Shown here piece after piece: positions 15,712 to 23,760 of a DNA stretch of 64,000 bases. Within the stretch, counting starts at the first letter, position 1. Each line of letters starts with the position of its first letter. The stretch covers positions 1 through 64,000 of the forward strand of contig JAWKSY010000018.1 in the NCBI GenBank assembly GCA_041402125.1, in the 5' to 3' direction. The stretch is from JAWKSY01 sp041402125. Its GTDB lineage: Bacteria; Planctomycetota; GCA-002687715; DRQF01. The notes under the pieces were generated by a model that was given only the letters and a program-made list of their open reading frames with translations, did no database searches and was not told the origin of the DNA. The position numbers and the translations under genes are program-made.

Positions 15712-18342
15712 TCAGGACCTCGCGCCGAGGGTCTCCTCGAGCTCGCGCACGCGCTCGTCGACCGCGGGAGCCGTTCCCGGTCCGGGCTCGACGCGCGGTC
15801 CGGGAACCACGGGCGGGCCCGGCGCGACGCTCGGACCCGGAGTGACCGGCGGACCGGGCGCGCCGACCGGATCCGGGGCGGTTCCCGGAGCGGGAGCGGT
15901 GCTCGGGCCGGAGCCGACGCCGATGCGCCGCGCGCCGCTCCTGATCGGGCCCGAGGGAGGACCGGGCGGCGTGGGCTTCGGCGCGTCGACGCCGGGACCG
16001 GCGGGCGGCCGCGGCGCGTCCACGCCCTGTCCCTGCCCGCCGATGCGGCGCGACGACCTCTTGGACCGCGGCGCCACCGGCTTGGGCGAGTCGGGCTTCG
16101 GCGTCTTCGCGTCCGGCGTCTCGTCGGCGGGCTTCCAGCGCGCGGACCGGCCGGCCTCGCGACGCGCCGCGCGCTCGGCGGCCAGGCGATCGAGACGCTC
16201 GACCTCCGCGCGCGAACGGTTCACGTCGGCCTCGGCCCGACGACGGGCGGCGGCCTCGGCCTCGATCAGACGGGCGCGCTCCTGCAGCTCGCGCTGATGC
16301 TCGCGCAGCGACCTCAGCTCGGCCTCGAGCTTCTCCCGCTGGGCGCGGATCCGGGCGGCATCGGCGTCCGCGCCCGCGGCCGCCTCGGCCCGATTCGCCT
16401 CCTCGCGGGCGCGCAGCTCGGCCGCGCGATCGCGCTCGATGACGCGACGCCGCTCGATCTCCTCGCGCTGGGACTCCTGGAGCTTGCGCTCGGCCTGGCG
16501 GAGATCGTCGCGGTTCCGGCGGCGATCCTCGCGGGCCCGGTCGGCCTCGCGGCGGTTCGAGCCGCGGACGGCGCCGTTGCGGCCGCGGGGCTGGGGCCTC
16601 TCGACCTCCTCGACCTCCTCGATGACGCCGGGTTCGACCTCCTCGAACTCCTCGGGCTCGACCTCATCGACTTCCTCGACGTCCTCGAGCTCGGCGCGCC
16701 GACGGCGCTCCCTCTCGATGTCGCGCCGCCGATCCTCGAGCTCGTTCGTGAGCTCGAGACGGGCGCGCTCGAGATCCGCGAGCTGCGTCGAGACGACGTC
16801 GTTCATGTTCTGCGCCTCGCGATCGAGCTCCATGCGCTGCTTGTCCAGCTCCATGCGCGCCCGGTCGAGATCCCGGCCCTGCTCCATGAGGGCCCGACGC
16901 CGGTCTTCCAGCTCGCGCTTCAGCGCGAGGCGATGCTCGTCGATCTCACGGCGACGCATCTCGACCTCGGCCATCCGGGCGCGGGCGACGTCGCGACGTT
17001 CGGCCTCGGCGCGGGGGTCCCGGGCCGGCGCGCGACGACGGGCTTCGAGCCGCTTCACCGCGCGACGCAGGCGGTCGATCTGCTTCTCGATCCGCGGGCT
17101 CGGCTCCGCCTTCGAGAGCTCGGCGATGACCTTCTTCAGGGTCGCGACGACCTCGGCGAGCTCATCGTCCTGGGGCGCCGCGGCGAGACGGGCCCATTCG
17201 GCCTCGTCGGGCAGCGAGACGCTCTCGGCGAGGGCCACGGCCCGCGCCTCCTCGAAGGTGTAGGTCTTCGGCTCCGGCTTCTCGTCCTGGGCGAGGACCG
17301 GCAACACGGGGAGCGCCAGCAGCGCCGCGAGGGCCAGCGCGAGGCGCGCGCGACCGTCGAGGCGGGCGCGGCGGCGAGCGGACAGGATCATCTCGACTCT
17401 CCTTTTCATGAGACCGGCGGCGCCGAGGGCGCTCGCGGTCGGGGGAACGGGACGGGGGACGCCGGCGACGTAGTCGATGCAGGTGATGAGGGCGGAGGCG
17501 TAGGACCGTCCCTCCTCGGGAAGCGTGGTCACCACCCAGGCGTCACAGCACTCCTCCTCGCAGCGGCGCAGCTCGCGGCGGCACAGCCAGAGGACGGGAT
17601 TCCACCAGTAGAGGACCACCGCCGCGATCTCGACGAATCGCACCCAGTGGTCGCGACGCAGGACGTGCGCGAGCTCGTGCAGCAGGAGGGTCTCGAGCTC
17701 GCGCCGCGAGAGCATCCGACCGAGGTCGCGCGGGAGGACGAGCGTCGTCCCGCGCCCGAGGCCCCAGATCATCGGTGAGACCTGGGCGGGCACGACGACG
17801 ATGCGCGGAGCGCGCGCGAGGCCCAGGCGCCGCGCGAGGCGATGCGCCCGGCGGGCGAGTTCGCGCGGCGGCGCCTCGCCGCAGCGGAGCAGCCGGCGAA
17901 AGGCGCGGGCGCGACGCCAGGCCAGCCCGGCGACGGCGATCGAACCGATCGCCCAGAGCGCGAGCGCGGCGCGACCCGCCCAGACCGCGGGCGAGGTCTC
18001 GGCGGTCGCCGGCGCCGCGGGGACGGCGACGGGCGCGGGCGCCGGAGCCGCGAGTTCCTCGCGCTCCGAGAAGCGGACGAAGGCCGCCACGGCGGGGTCG
18101 AGGTCCGCCAGGTCGTCGGTCTCCCGCGGAGCCGACGCGACCGCGACGGGCGCCGCCGACTCCGGCGCGAGGCCCGGCAGGGGCACCTCGAAGATCGGCG
18201 GCGTGACGAGCTTGAGGAGCACGACCAGCCAGACCGCGTGCGCGAGCGCCGGCGAGCGGGTCCGCGACCCGACGACCCAGGCCAGCAGCGCGAGGGGCGC
18301 GGCCCAGACGGCGTTGGCGAGGAGCATCTCGACGAGGTTCAT
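15712..18342 (-). CDS. BlaR1-like M56 membrane metallopeptidase with long coiled-coil and Pro/Gly-rich tail
   Basis: ATG at 18342 overlaps the stop of the BlaI gene (ATGA), giving 876 residues. The N-terminal 330 residues form the M56 domain: membrane helices, then PMIWGLGRGTTLVLPRDL, the zinc motif HELAHVLRRDH (residues 222-226 for HELAH), and WWNPVLWLCRRELRRCEEEC. After a further membrane segment comes a roughly 400-residue, highly charged Arg/Glu-rich coiled coil and a Pro/Gly tail with repeated PGPPV-like units. In BlaR1 the extracellular domain senses beta-lactam and the peptidase inactivates BlaI. Here the penicillin-binding sensor domain is absent and the coiled coil replaces it, so the signal is unknown. 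Confidence 0.88.
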   Translation of the reverse strand: MNLVEMLLANAVWAAPLALLAWVVGSRTRSPALAHAVWLVVLLKLVTPPIFEVPLPGLAPESAAPVAVASAPRETDDLADLDPAVAAFVRFSEREELAAPAPAPVAVPAAPATAETSPAVWAGRAALALWAIGSIAVAGLAWRRARAFRRLLRCGEAPPRELARRAHRLARRLGLARAPRIVVVPAQVSPMIWGLGRGTTLVLPRDLGRMLSRRELETLLLHELAHVLRRDHWVRFVEIAAVVLYWWNPVLWLCRRELRRCEEECCDAWVVTTLPEEGRSYASALITCIDYVAGVPRPVPPTASALGAAGLMKRRVEMILSARRRARLDGRARLALALAALLALPVLPVLAQDEKPEPKTYTFEEARAVALAESVSLPDEAEWARLAAAPQDDELAEVVATLKKVIAELSKAEPSPRIEKQIDRLRRAVKRLEARRRAPARDPRAEAERRDVARARMAEVEMRRREIDEHRLALKRELEDRRRALMEQGRDLDRARMELDKQRMELDREAQNMNDVVSTQLADLERARLELTNELEDRRRDIERERRRRAELEDVEEVDEVEPEEFEEVEPGVIEEVEEVERPQPRGRNGAVRGSNRREADRAREDRRRNRDDLRQAERKLQESQREEIERRRVIERDRAAELRAREEANRAEAAAGADADAARIRAQREKLEAELRSLREHQRELQERARLIEAEAAARRRAEADVNRSRAEVERLDRLAAERAARREAGRSARWKPADETPDAKTPKPDSPKPVAPRSKRSSRRIGGQGQGVDAPRPPAGPGVDAPKPTPPGPPSGPIRSGARRIGVGSGPSTAPAPGTAPDPVGAPGPPVTPGPSVAPGPPVVPGPRVEPGPGTAPAVDERVRELEETLGARS

Positions 18343-18740
18343 GCTCCGCCTCCTTCCGGCGCGCCGTCGAGCTCGTCGATCAGGCCGCGCAGCATCGCGC
18401 GATCCTCGTCGCTGAGGTCCCGGGTGCGGACGAGCTGCGTGAGCAGCGGAGTCAACGATCCGTCGCAGAGCGCGTCGGCCGTCTCGCGCAGGCGGCGGCC
18501 GAGGAGTTCGTCGCGCCCGACCCGCGCGCGGTAGCGCTGGGGACCCTCGCCGCGACGACGGGCGACGAAGCCCTTCGCCTCGAGCCGCTCGAGAAGCTTC
18601 TGGACCGTCGCGCACTCCGAGCTGCGCGCGTGGCCGTAGATCTCCTCCGCGATCTCGCGGACCGCCGACGCCTCCTCGCGCCAGAGCACGCGCAGGACCG
18701 CCAGCTCGGCGTCCGTCACGTCCTTGGATCGTCGTGCCAT
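18339..18740 (-). CDS. blaI: BlaI/MecI-family transcriptional repressor
   Basis: ATG at 18740 is preceded by a strong GAGGAGG at about 6 nt. The 133-residue protein has the BlaI winged helix: VTDAELAVLRVLWREEASAV, VREIAEEIYG and TVQKLLERLEAKGFVARR, followed by the dimerisation helices ending LRGLIDELDG. It represses its own operon with the M56 peptidase until the peptidase cleaves it or triggers its loss. The gene overlaps the M56 start by 4 bp. Two candidate operators lie 36-83 bp upstream of the start. Confidence 0.93.
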   Translation of the reverse strand: MARRSKDVTDAELAVLRVLWREEASAVREIAEEIYGHARSSECATVQKLLERLEAKGFVARRRGEGPQRYRARVGRDELLGRRLRETADALCDGSLTPLLTQLVRTRDLSDEDRAMLRGLIDELDGAPEGGGA

Positions 18741-19036
18741 CGCTGCCTCCTCGTCCGGGCCCCCGGGGTGCATCTCAAGACAACCTGTCTTGCGGGGACT
18801 GGAGATCAAAGACAAATCGTCTTGATCCCGCAAGACCCGGGGCGGAATTCCCGCGCCAGGGTCGAATCGCACCGCGAAGTGCCGTGTCCGCGAGGTCGCG
18901 CGCCGCACTCCGGACACCTCCCCGCCGCCCCTCCTTCGCGCGGGGTCCACGGGAGGAACGCCGGACGCGCGCGCGAGTCATGCGTCCGCCCCACGGGCTC
19001 ACACGCGTCCGCGGGTTCAGCACCATCCCTGATCGC
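18741..19036. other. intergenic region upstream of blaI and the acyltransferase
   Basis: These 296 bp hold the blaI ribosome-binding site, the two candidate operators described separately and otherwise GC-rich sequence. I see no clear -35/-10 pair for the rightward gene and no small gene. Confidence 0.5.
18776..18827. promoter_or_regulatory. candidate BlaI operators (two dyads)
   Basis: Bases 18776-18792 form CAAGACA-ACC-TGTCTTG, a perfect 7-bp dyad. A second, weaker dyad, AAGAC-AAATC-GTCTT, lies at 18809-18823. They share the AAGAC/GTCTT half-sites and are centred 32 bp (three helical turns) apart. They sit just upstream of the blaI start, where BlaI-type repressors bind tandem dyads containing ACA...TGT. 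The assignment is by position and symmetry. Confidence 0.6.
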
Positions 19037-20742
19037 ATGGAGACGCCCATGCCCCACCGTCCCGCCGGAGAGTCGGCTCCCCTGCCACCGCGCGGCCGCG
19101 GCCTCCGCGAGCTCGTCACGCGCTGGACGCGCATCGACGCCCTCCTGGATCGCTGCCGGGACGTGCTCGAGGAAGGGAACGAGGAGCCACTCCTCGCCGA
19201 GGCGCTGCGCCGCCTGGACATCGAGCCGGAGATCGACGCGGCGGAACTGCGGCGGATTCCCGCGCAGGGCCCGGTCGTTCTCGTCGCGAACCATCCGACC
19301 GGGTTGCGCGACGGGCTCGTCCTCGGCGCGATCGCCTCGCGCCGTCGCGAGGACGTGCGCATCCTCGCCAACCGGCGGCTCCTCGCGGTGCCGCGACTGC
19401 GCGATCTCGTCATCGGCGTCGATCCCTCCGCCGGCGGTGATCTCGCGGCGAACCGGACCGGACTCGCCCGCGCGATGCGCTGGACCCGCGCCGGCGGCTG
19501 CCTCCTCGTCTTCCCTTCCGGCACGGTCGCCCGCCACGGGCCGCTGCGTCGCGACGAGACCGAGGCGCCCTGGAGCGAGGTCGCGGTGCGCATCGCGCGG
19601 GCGGCGGGGGCGACGGTGATCCCCGTCCATCTCGCGGGTCGCAACTCGGAGGTGTACCGCTGGCTCGGTCGACACTCCGAGACGCTGCGACGCGCACTCT
19701 TCCCGCGCGAGCTCTGGCGCCAGCGAGGCGAGGGGGCGGCGGCCGCGATCGGCGAGCCCTGGCGCGACGCGCTCGAGGCACCAGCGATCGCGACGGATCG
19801 GCTGCGCGCGGCGACCCTCGCTCTCGGCGCCCTCCCCCGACGGAGGCCCGACGGGGGAGTCCTCGCCGAGCTCGACGGACTCGAACCCGACCGCCTCGTC
19901 GCCGCCGGCGGACCCTTCGAGGTCTGGCTCGCGCGACGGCGCGAGATCCCGGGCCTGATCGGCGAGATCGGCCGTCTCCGCGAGACGACCTTCCGCCGCG
20001 AGGGCGAGGGCACCGGCCTCGAGATCGACGTCGACGACTTCGACTCCCGCTACTGGCACCTCGTCCTCGCGGACCGCGAGTCGGGCCGGGTGGCCGGCGG
20101 CTACCGCCTCGCGCCGGCGGGCCCCGGAGGCGGCGATCCCGCGCGCCTCTACGCGGGGACGCTCTTCGACTTCGCGCCGGAGTTCGCGGCGCGGCTCGGG
20201 CCCTCGCTCGAGCTCGGCCGCTCCTTCGTGCATCCGGACTACCAGGGGGAGTTCCGCCCGCTCGATCTCCTCTGGCGAGGGATCGGCGAGTTCCTCCGGC
20301 GACGGCCGGAGATCCGCCACCTCTACGGCTGCGTCTCGATGGGCGCGGCCTTCACGCGGACCTCGCGCGAGCTGCTCGTCGCCTGGATGACCGAGCACCG
20401 CGGGGCGAGGAGCTGGGAGCCCTCGCGCGACCGCGCCGCCCCTTCACCTTCGCGGCGAGCGAGGCCGTCCCCCCTCACCCTGGCGCGGGCCGTCGCCGAC
20501 GAGCGAGAGCTGTCCGCCGCATCGCGGCGCTCGAACCGGACGGACGCGGGATGCCCGTGTTGTGGCGGCATTACCTCCGTCTCGGCGCCCGGGTGCTCGG
20601 CTTCCACGTCGATCGCGACTTCGGCGGTGCGTCGACGGGCTCATCGCCGTCGACCTGCGCCGGATCCCGCCTCGTGTGCGCGAGCGCTACCTCGGCGCCC
20701 CGAGTCCCGCGACGGCTCCGTCCGCGGCCGGCACGAAGGTAG
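19037..20742 (+). pseudogene. PlsC-like acyltransferase / GNAT-like hemolysin protein, frame-disrupted near the 3' end
   Basis: The intact frame runs from ATG 19037 (or ATG 19049, which has a better GGAG) to about 20400. It holds an acyltransferase domain with GPVVLVANHPTGLRDGLVLG (NHP as the HX4D variant) and LLVFPSGTVA. Next comes a GNAT-like domain with LELGRSFVHPDYQ and LYGCVSMGAAFTRTSRELL. Beyond 20400 the expected C-terminal sequence continues only by changing frame several times: RPFTFAASEA, then LTLARAVADERELSAA, then IAALEPDGRGMPVLWRHYLR, then VDGLIAVDLRRIPP. Frame breaks fall near 20400, 20470, 20520 and 20630. The gene is either a decaying pseudogene or carries clustered sequence errors. 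It would end at the TAG 20740-20742, where the repeat begins. Confidence 0.7.
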
Positions 20743-21076
20743 AGTCTCAGGAGATCCGGGGAAGTCATCCCGCGTCGGCCCGAGACCGCGCGAAACGGCG
20801 TCGGGCGAGGAGGGCCGACGAGGCGTATCAATGGAAAGATGCAAGGGAGGTACGACGAAGGCCGGCGCCGTTGCAGCCGGTCGAAGCCAGCGAGGATGAC
20901 TTCGCGGACTCAGGATCAGGAAGTCATCCCCGCGTCGGCCCGAGACCGCGCGAAACGGAGTCGGGCGAGGAGGGCCGACGAGGCGTATCAATGGAAAGAT
21001 ACGGCGAGGAGGCATGACGAAGCCCGACACCGTTGCAGCCGGTCGAAGCCAGCGGGGATGACTTCGCGGACTCTCA
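20740..21076. repeat. palindromic stop-codon-associated repeat, double copy (A1 + A2)
   Basis: Two copies of a roughly 160-170-bp imperfect palindrome lie in tandem: A1 about 20740-20914 and A2 about 20915-21076. Each contains a central GTATC...GAT(A/G)C hairpin and the conserved core GAGACCGCGCGAAACGG. The left outer end begins with TAG (20740-20742), a stop codon in one frame of the acyltransferase. The right outer end, read on the minus strand, is TGAGAGTCC and contains the TGA (21076-21074) of the next gene. The orientation is opposite to the copies at 31280 and 33524. Confidence 0.9.
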
Positions 21077-22210
21077 GCGGCGATCGAGATCGAGCGCCGC
21101 GGTCGTCGCGCCCGCGCGCACCTCGACGGGCGCGTCCCAGATCGCGACGCCGGAGGCCTCGCGGACGACGAGTCGCGAGATCCCCGTCGGCACGCCGCGG
21201 AAGGAGAACGAGAAGGTCCCGTTCGCGGCGTTCTCCCAGCGCGCGGGAGCGTCGAGGATCCGACCCTCCGCGTGCAGCTCGACGCGGAACGCGGCCGTCG
21301 CCCCGGGCGCGAACCGGATCTTCCCCCGCACCTCGCCTCCGGCGCGGAGCCTGAGGACCAGATCGTCGGTCCCCGCCGGCGCCTCGAGCTCCGCCATCTC
21401 GGGGCGATTCCGATCCTCGACCTTCACCCGCACGGAGACGGCGCCCATCTCGCCCCGGAGTTCGAAGCGTCCGTCCGCGCCGCTCACGACCTCGTAGAGC
21501 ATGGGCGCGGCGCCCTCGCCCGCCCGCGTGACGGCGATCTCGACGCGCGCGCCGGCGAGCGGATTCCCCGTCTCGTCGAGGACGAGCCCCGCCGCGACGA
21601 GCGGCGCGGCCTCGAGGACCAGATCGCCGAGGATGGTCCGGCCCCGCGCGACGGGTCCGGGGAGATCGCGACGCGCGATCTCGACGGGCGGCACCCAGAG
21701 CGAGATCCCCGCCTTCTGGACCTCGGGCCACAGCTCGAACCGGACCCGCCCCGGAGCCAGGGCGCCGCGATGCCGCCAGATCAGTCCCCCGAAGCCGTCG
21801 GTGTGGACGTAGGCTCGGACCGCGACCGGCTCGCCGCGTTCGTCGAGGCAATCCGGGAAGACGAGACGCCCGAGGAAGGACTCCTGCGCGCGCGGGCGGC
21901 CGTCGGACCCGAGGACGCGCGCGAGCAGTTCGCAGGTCGCGGCGGGGTCCGCCCGCGGCATCAGCATCTCGTCCGCCGGCTCGACGCCCGGGGCGGGATC
22001 GTCGTCGCGCGCGGCGTTCTCGGGTCGGGCCGGCGGGCGCGTCTCGGGCATCTCCGCCTTCGTCTCCCGGTGGGCCGGCCGCGGGGGAGCGGCGGCCACG
22101 CGGTCCGGGCGCTCGTCGAGCGCCCCGCCGCCGGCACCGCCCGCGAAGGCGAGCCAGCCGGCGAGGAAGCCGAGAGCGAGACCGAGGATCATGACGAGCG
22201 GGCGAGGCAT
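21074..22210 (-). CDS. membrane-anchored protein with carboxypeptidase-regulatory-like domains
   Basis: The 378-residue product starts with a single N-terminal membrane anchor (MILGLALGFLAGWLAFAGG) followed by a Pro/Arg-rich linker to about residue 85. It then shows beta-sandwich sequence: GLVLDETGNPLAGARVEIAV and GADGRFELRGEMGAVSV are typical of the carboxypeptidase-regulatory/transthyretin-like fold. A further sandwich domain ends EVRAGATTAALDLDRR. Such proteins are extracytoplasmic scaffolds or adhesins; no catalytic residues are seen. Its TGA lies inside the end of repeat copy A2. Confidence 0.65.
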   Translation of the reverse strand: MPRPLVMILGLALGFLAGWLAFAGGAGGGALDERPDRVAAAPPRPAHRETKAEMPETRPPARPENAARDDDPAPGVEPADEMLMPRADPAATCELLARVLGSDGRPRAQESFLGRLVFPDCLDERGEPVAVRAYVHTDGFGGLIWRHRGALAPGRVRFELWPEVQKAGISLWVPPVEIARRDLPGPVARGRTILGDLVLEAAPLVAAGLVLDETGNPLAGARVEIAVTRAGEGAAPMLYEVVSGADGRFELRGEMGAVSVRVKVEDRNRPEMAELEAPAGTDDLVLRLRAGGEVRGKIRFAPGATAAFRVELHAEGRILDAPARWENAANGTFSFSFRGVPTGISRLVVREASGVAIWDAPVEVRAGATTAALDLDRR

Positions 22211-22289
22211 GGCGCGGCTCCGGTGGACGGTCGACGTTTCCCCCGGGGACGCGCGATCGGCCGCGAAGTTCTCGCGCGGCGGGGGAAAT

Positions 22290-22763
22290 TCAGCCCGCGC
22301 CGAGCTCCTCGAGCTTGTCGAGGACCTCGCCCGCGTGGCCGCGGGCGTTCACCTCGGGCCAGTGGAACGCGACCTTGCCGTCCGGATCAAGGAGGACGGA
22401 GGATCGCCTGACCCCCAGCGCCTTGATGCCGAGGACGCCCTTGCCCTTGGACGCGCCGTAGTCGGCCATCATCTGGAGGCCGGGGTCGGCGAGGAGCGTG
22501 ATCTTCAGGTCGTGCTTGGCGCGGAAGCGCCGGTGCTTCTCGGGCGCGTCCGGGCTCACGCCGAGGGGGATGCAGTTCCGGGACTCGAAGGCCGGCAACC
22601 TGCCGGTGAATTCCTTGGTCTCCACCGTTCAGCCGGGGGTGTCGTCCTTCGGGTAGAAGAAGAGCAGCGCCCAGCGGCCCTTCAGATCCTCGGGCGACCA
22701 GACGCGCTCGTCCTGATCGGGCAGCGAGAAGTCCGGGGCGGTCGTTCCGATCTCGATCTTCAT
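22290..22763 (-). CDS. bcp: thiol peroxidase of the BCP/PrxQ family with predicted selenocysteine at position 45
   Basis: ATG at 22763 has a strong GGAGGG 7-8 nt upstream. The frame reads IGTTAPDFSLPDQD and ALLFFYPKDDTPG, then TGA (22631-22629), then TVETKEFTGRLPAFESRN, and on to a normal BCP ending at 22290. The total is 157 codons, the usual BCP length. The TGA is exactly at the peroxidatic Cys (Cys45 in E. coli BCP). Read as selenocysteine it gives a PrxU-type peroxiredoxin that reduces hydroperoxides. The usual resolving Cys50 is Lys here; Cys64 is the nearest thiol. A SECIS-like hairpin follows the TGA. A point error turning TGC into TGA is the main alternative. It is divergent from a ferredoxin-NADP reductase. 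Confidence 0.85.
22588..22616 (-). promoter_or_regulatory. predicted bacterial SECIS element
   Basis: Downstream of the in-frame TGA, the mRNA can fold CCGGC (22606-22602), loop AGGUU (22601-22597), GCCGG (22596-22592). A lower AAGG/CCUU helix (22616-22613 with 22591-22588) extends it across a 6-nt bulge. The apical loop carries the GGU typical of bacterial SECIS loops, about 28 nt after the UGA, within the usual 16-37 nt window for SelB recognition. Confidence 0.65.
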
Positions 22764-22932
22764 CGGGTTCCCTCCGTCACCGAAGGTAGCAGACCCGACC
22801 CCGCGCGCGCTCCCCGCTCGCCGCTTCGACGTCGGAAACCTCGCATCCCCAGCATTTTCCGTCCGACGTGCCGGGCGGGATGGTCGATAATCCCCTCGGG
22901 AGCCGCGGATCGCGCGGTCCGAGGAGAGGTCG

Positions 22933-23745
22933 ATGCCCCAGCCTTCGTTCAACGCCGTCGTCGCGAGCAAGACCGAGATCATGCCCGGCCTCGCGCTCTT
23001 CCGTCTCCGGCCCGAGGGTTGGGAGCTGCCGCTCTTCCGCGCCGGTCAGTACGCGATGGTCGGCCTGCCCGGTTCCGCGCCGCGGCACCCCGCGGCGGAG
23101 GCCGAGCCCGAGCCGCCGGCGGCGGACAAGTGGATCAAGAAGGCCTACTCGATCTCCTCCGCCGCGACCGAGCACGGCGAGATCGAGCTCTACGTCGTCA
23201 TGGTGCCGACGGGCCAGCTCACGCCGCGACTCTTCGCGCTCGAGGCCGGCGATCGCCTCTTCCTCCTGCCGCGCTTCCTCGGCGACTTCACCCTCGAGGC
23301 GCCGGACGACGCGCGCGTCGTGCTGATCGGCACCGGCACCGGCCTCGCGCCGCTGGTCAGCATGATCCGCACCCACGCTCACCGGCACTGCGCCCGCCGT
23401 TACGTGCTCTTCCACGGCGTCCGCACGTCGGCGGAGCTCGGCTTCCGCGAGGAGATGGAGGCGCTGGCGGCCGAGCGCGACGACTTCGCCTACGTGCCCT
23501 GCATCGATCAACCCGAGCGCGATCCGGAGTGGTCGGGGCTTCGCGGCTGGGTGCAGGACCACTGGAGCTCGGGCGGCCTGGACGCCGCCCTGGGCGGGCC
23601 GCCCTCGCCCGCCGACACGCACGTCTTCCTCTGCGGCAACCCTCGGATGATCGAGACGATGAAGGCGCTCCTCCTCGAGACGGGCTACTCGCTGCACTCG
23701 AAGAAGCACCCCGAGGGCCAGGTCCACGTCGAGAGCTTCTGGTAG
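22933..23745 (+). CDS. fpr: ferredoxin/flavodoxin-NADP+ reductase
   Basis: This 270-residue FAD enzyme has the bacterial Fpr layout. FRAGQYAMVGLPG and KKAYSISSAATEHGEIELYV bind FAD. GTGTGLAPLVSMIRTHAH and VFLCGNPRMIETMKALL are the NADP-binding blocks, and the protein ends HVESFW with the stacking aromatic residue. A 25-residue acidic Pro/Ala loop is inserted in the FAD domain near residue 50. GAGGAG precedes ATG 22933 by about 7 nt. It transfers electrons between NADPH and ferredoxin or flavodoxin. Its divergent neighbour is the peroxiredoxin gene, which suggests a shared oxidative-stress role (inference). Confidence 0.92.
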   Translation: MPQPSFNAVVASKTEIMPGLALFRLRPEGWELPLFRAGQYAMVGLPGSAPRHPAAEAEPEPPAADKWIKKAYSISSAATEHGEIELYVVMVPTGQLTPRLFALEAGDRLFLLPRFLGDFTLEAPDDARVVLIGTGTGLAPLVSMIRTHAHRHCARRYVLFHGVRTSAELGFREEMEALAAERDDFAYVPCIDQPERDPEWSGLRGWVQDHWSSGGLDAALGGPPSPADTHVFLCGNPRMIETMKALLLETGYSLHSKKHPEGQVHVESFW

Positions 23746-23760
23746 GAGCCCGCCTCCGCC

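Noticed and set aside
16000..17000. Rightward protein-coding frames opposite the M56 coiled-coil region
   Set aside because: Repetitive Arg/Glu codons create open antisense frames; the minus-strand reading has the heptad pattern and joins the peptidase domain.
20740..21076. CRISPR-like array
   Set aside because: There are only two long, palindromic, non-identical units and no short regularly spaced repeats or spacers.
22777..23727. 316-codon frame opposite the ferredoxin-NADP reductase
   Set aside because: It is antisense to a clear Fpr protein and carries no motif.
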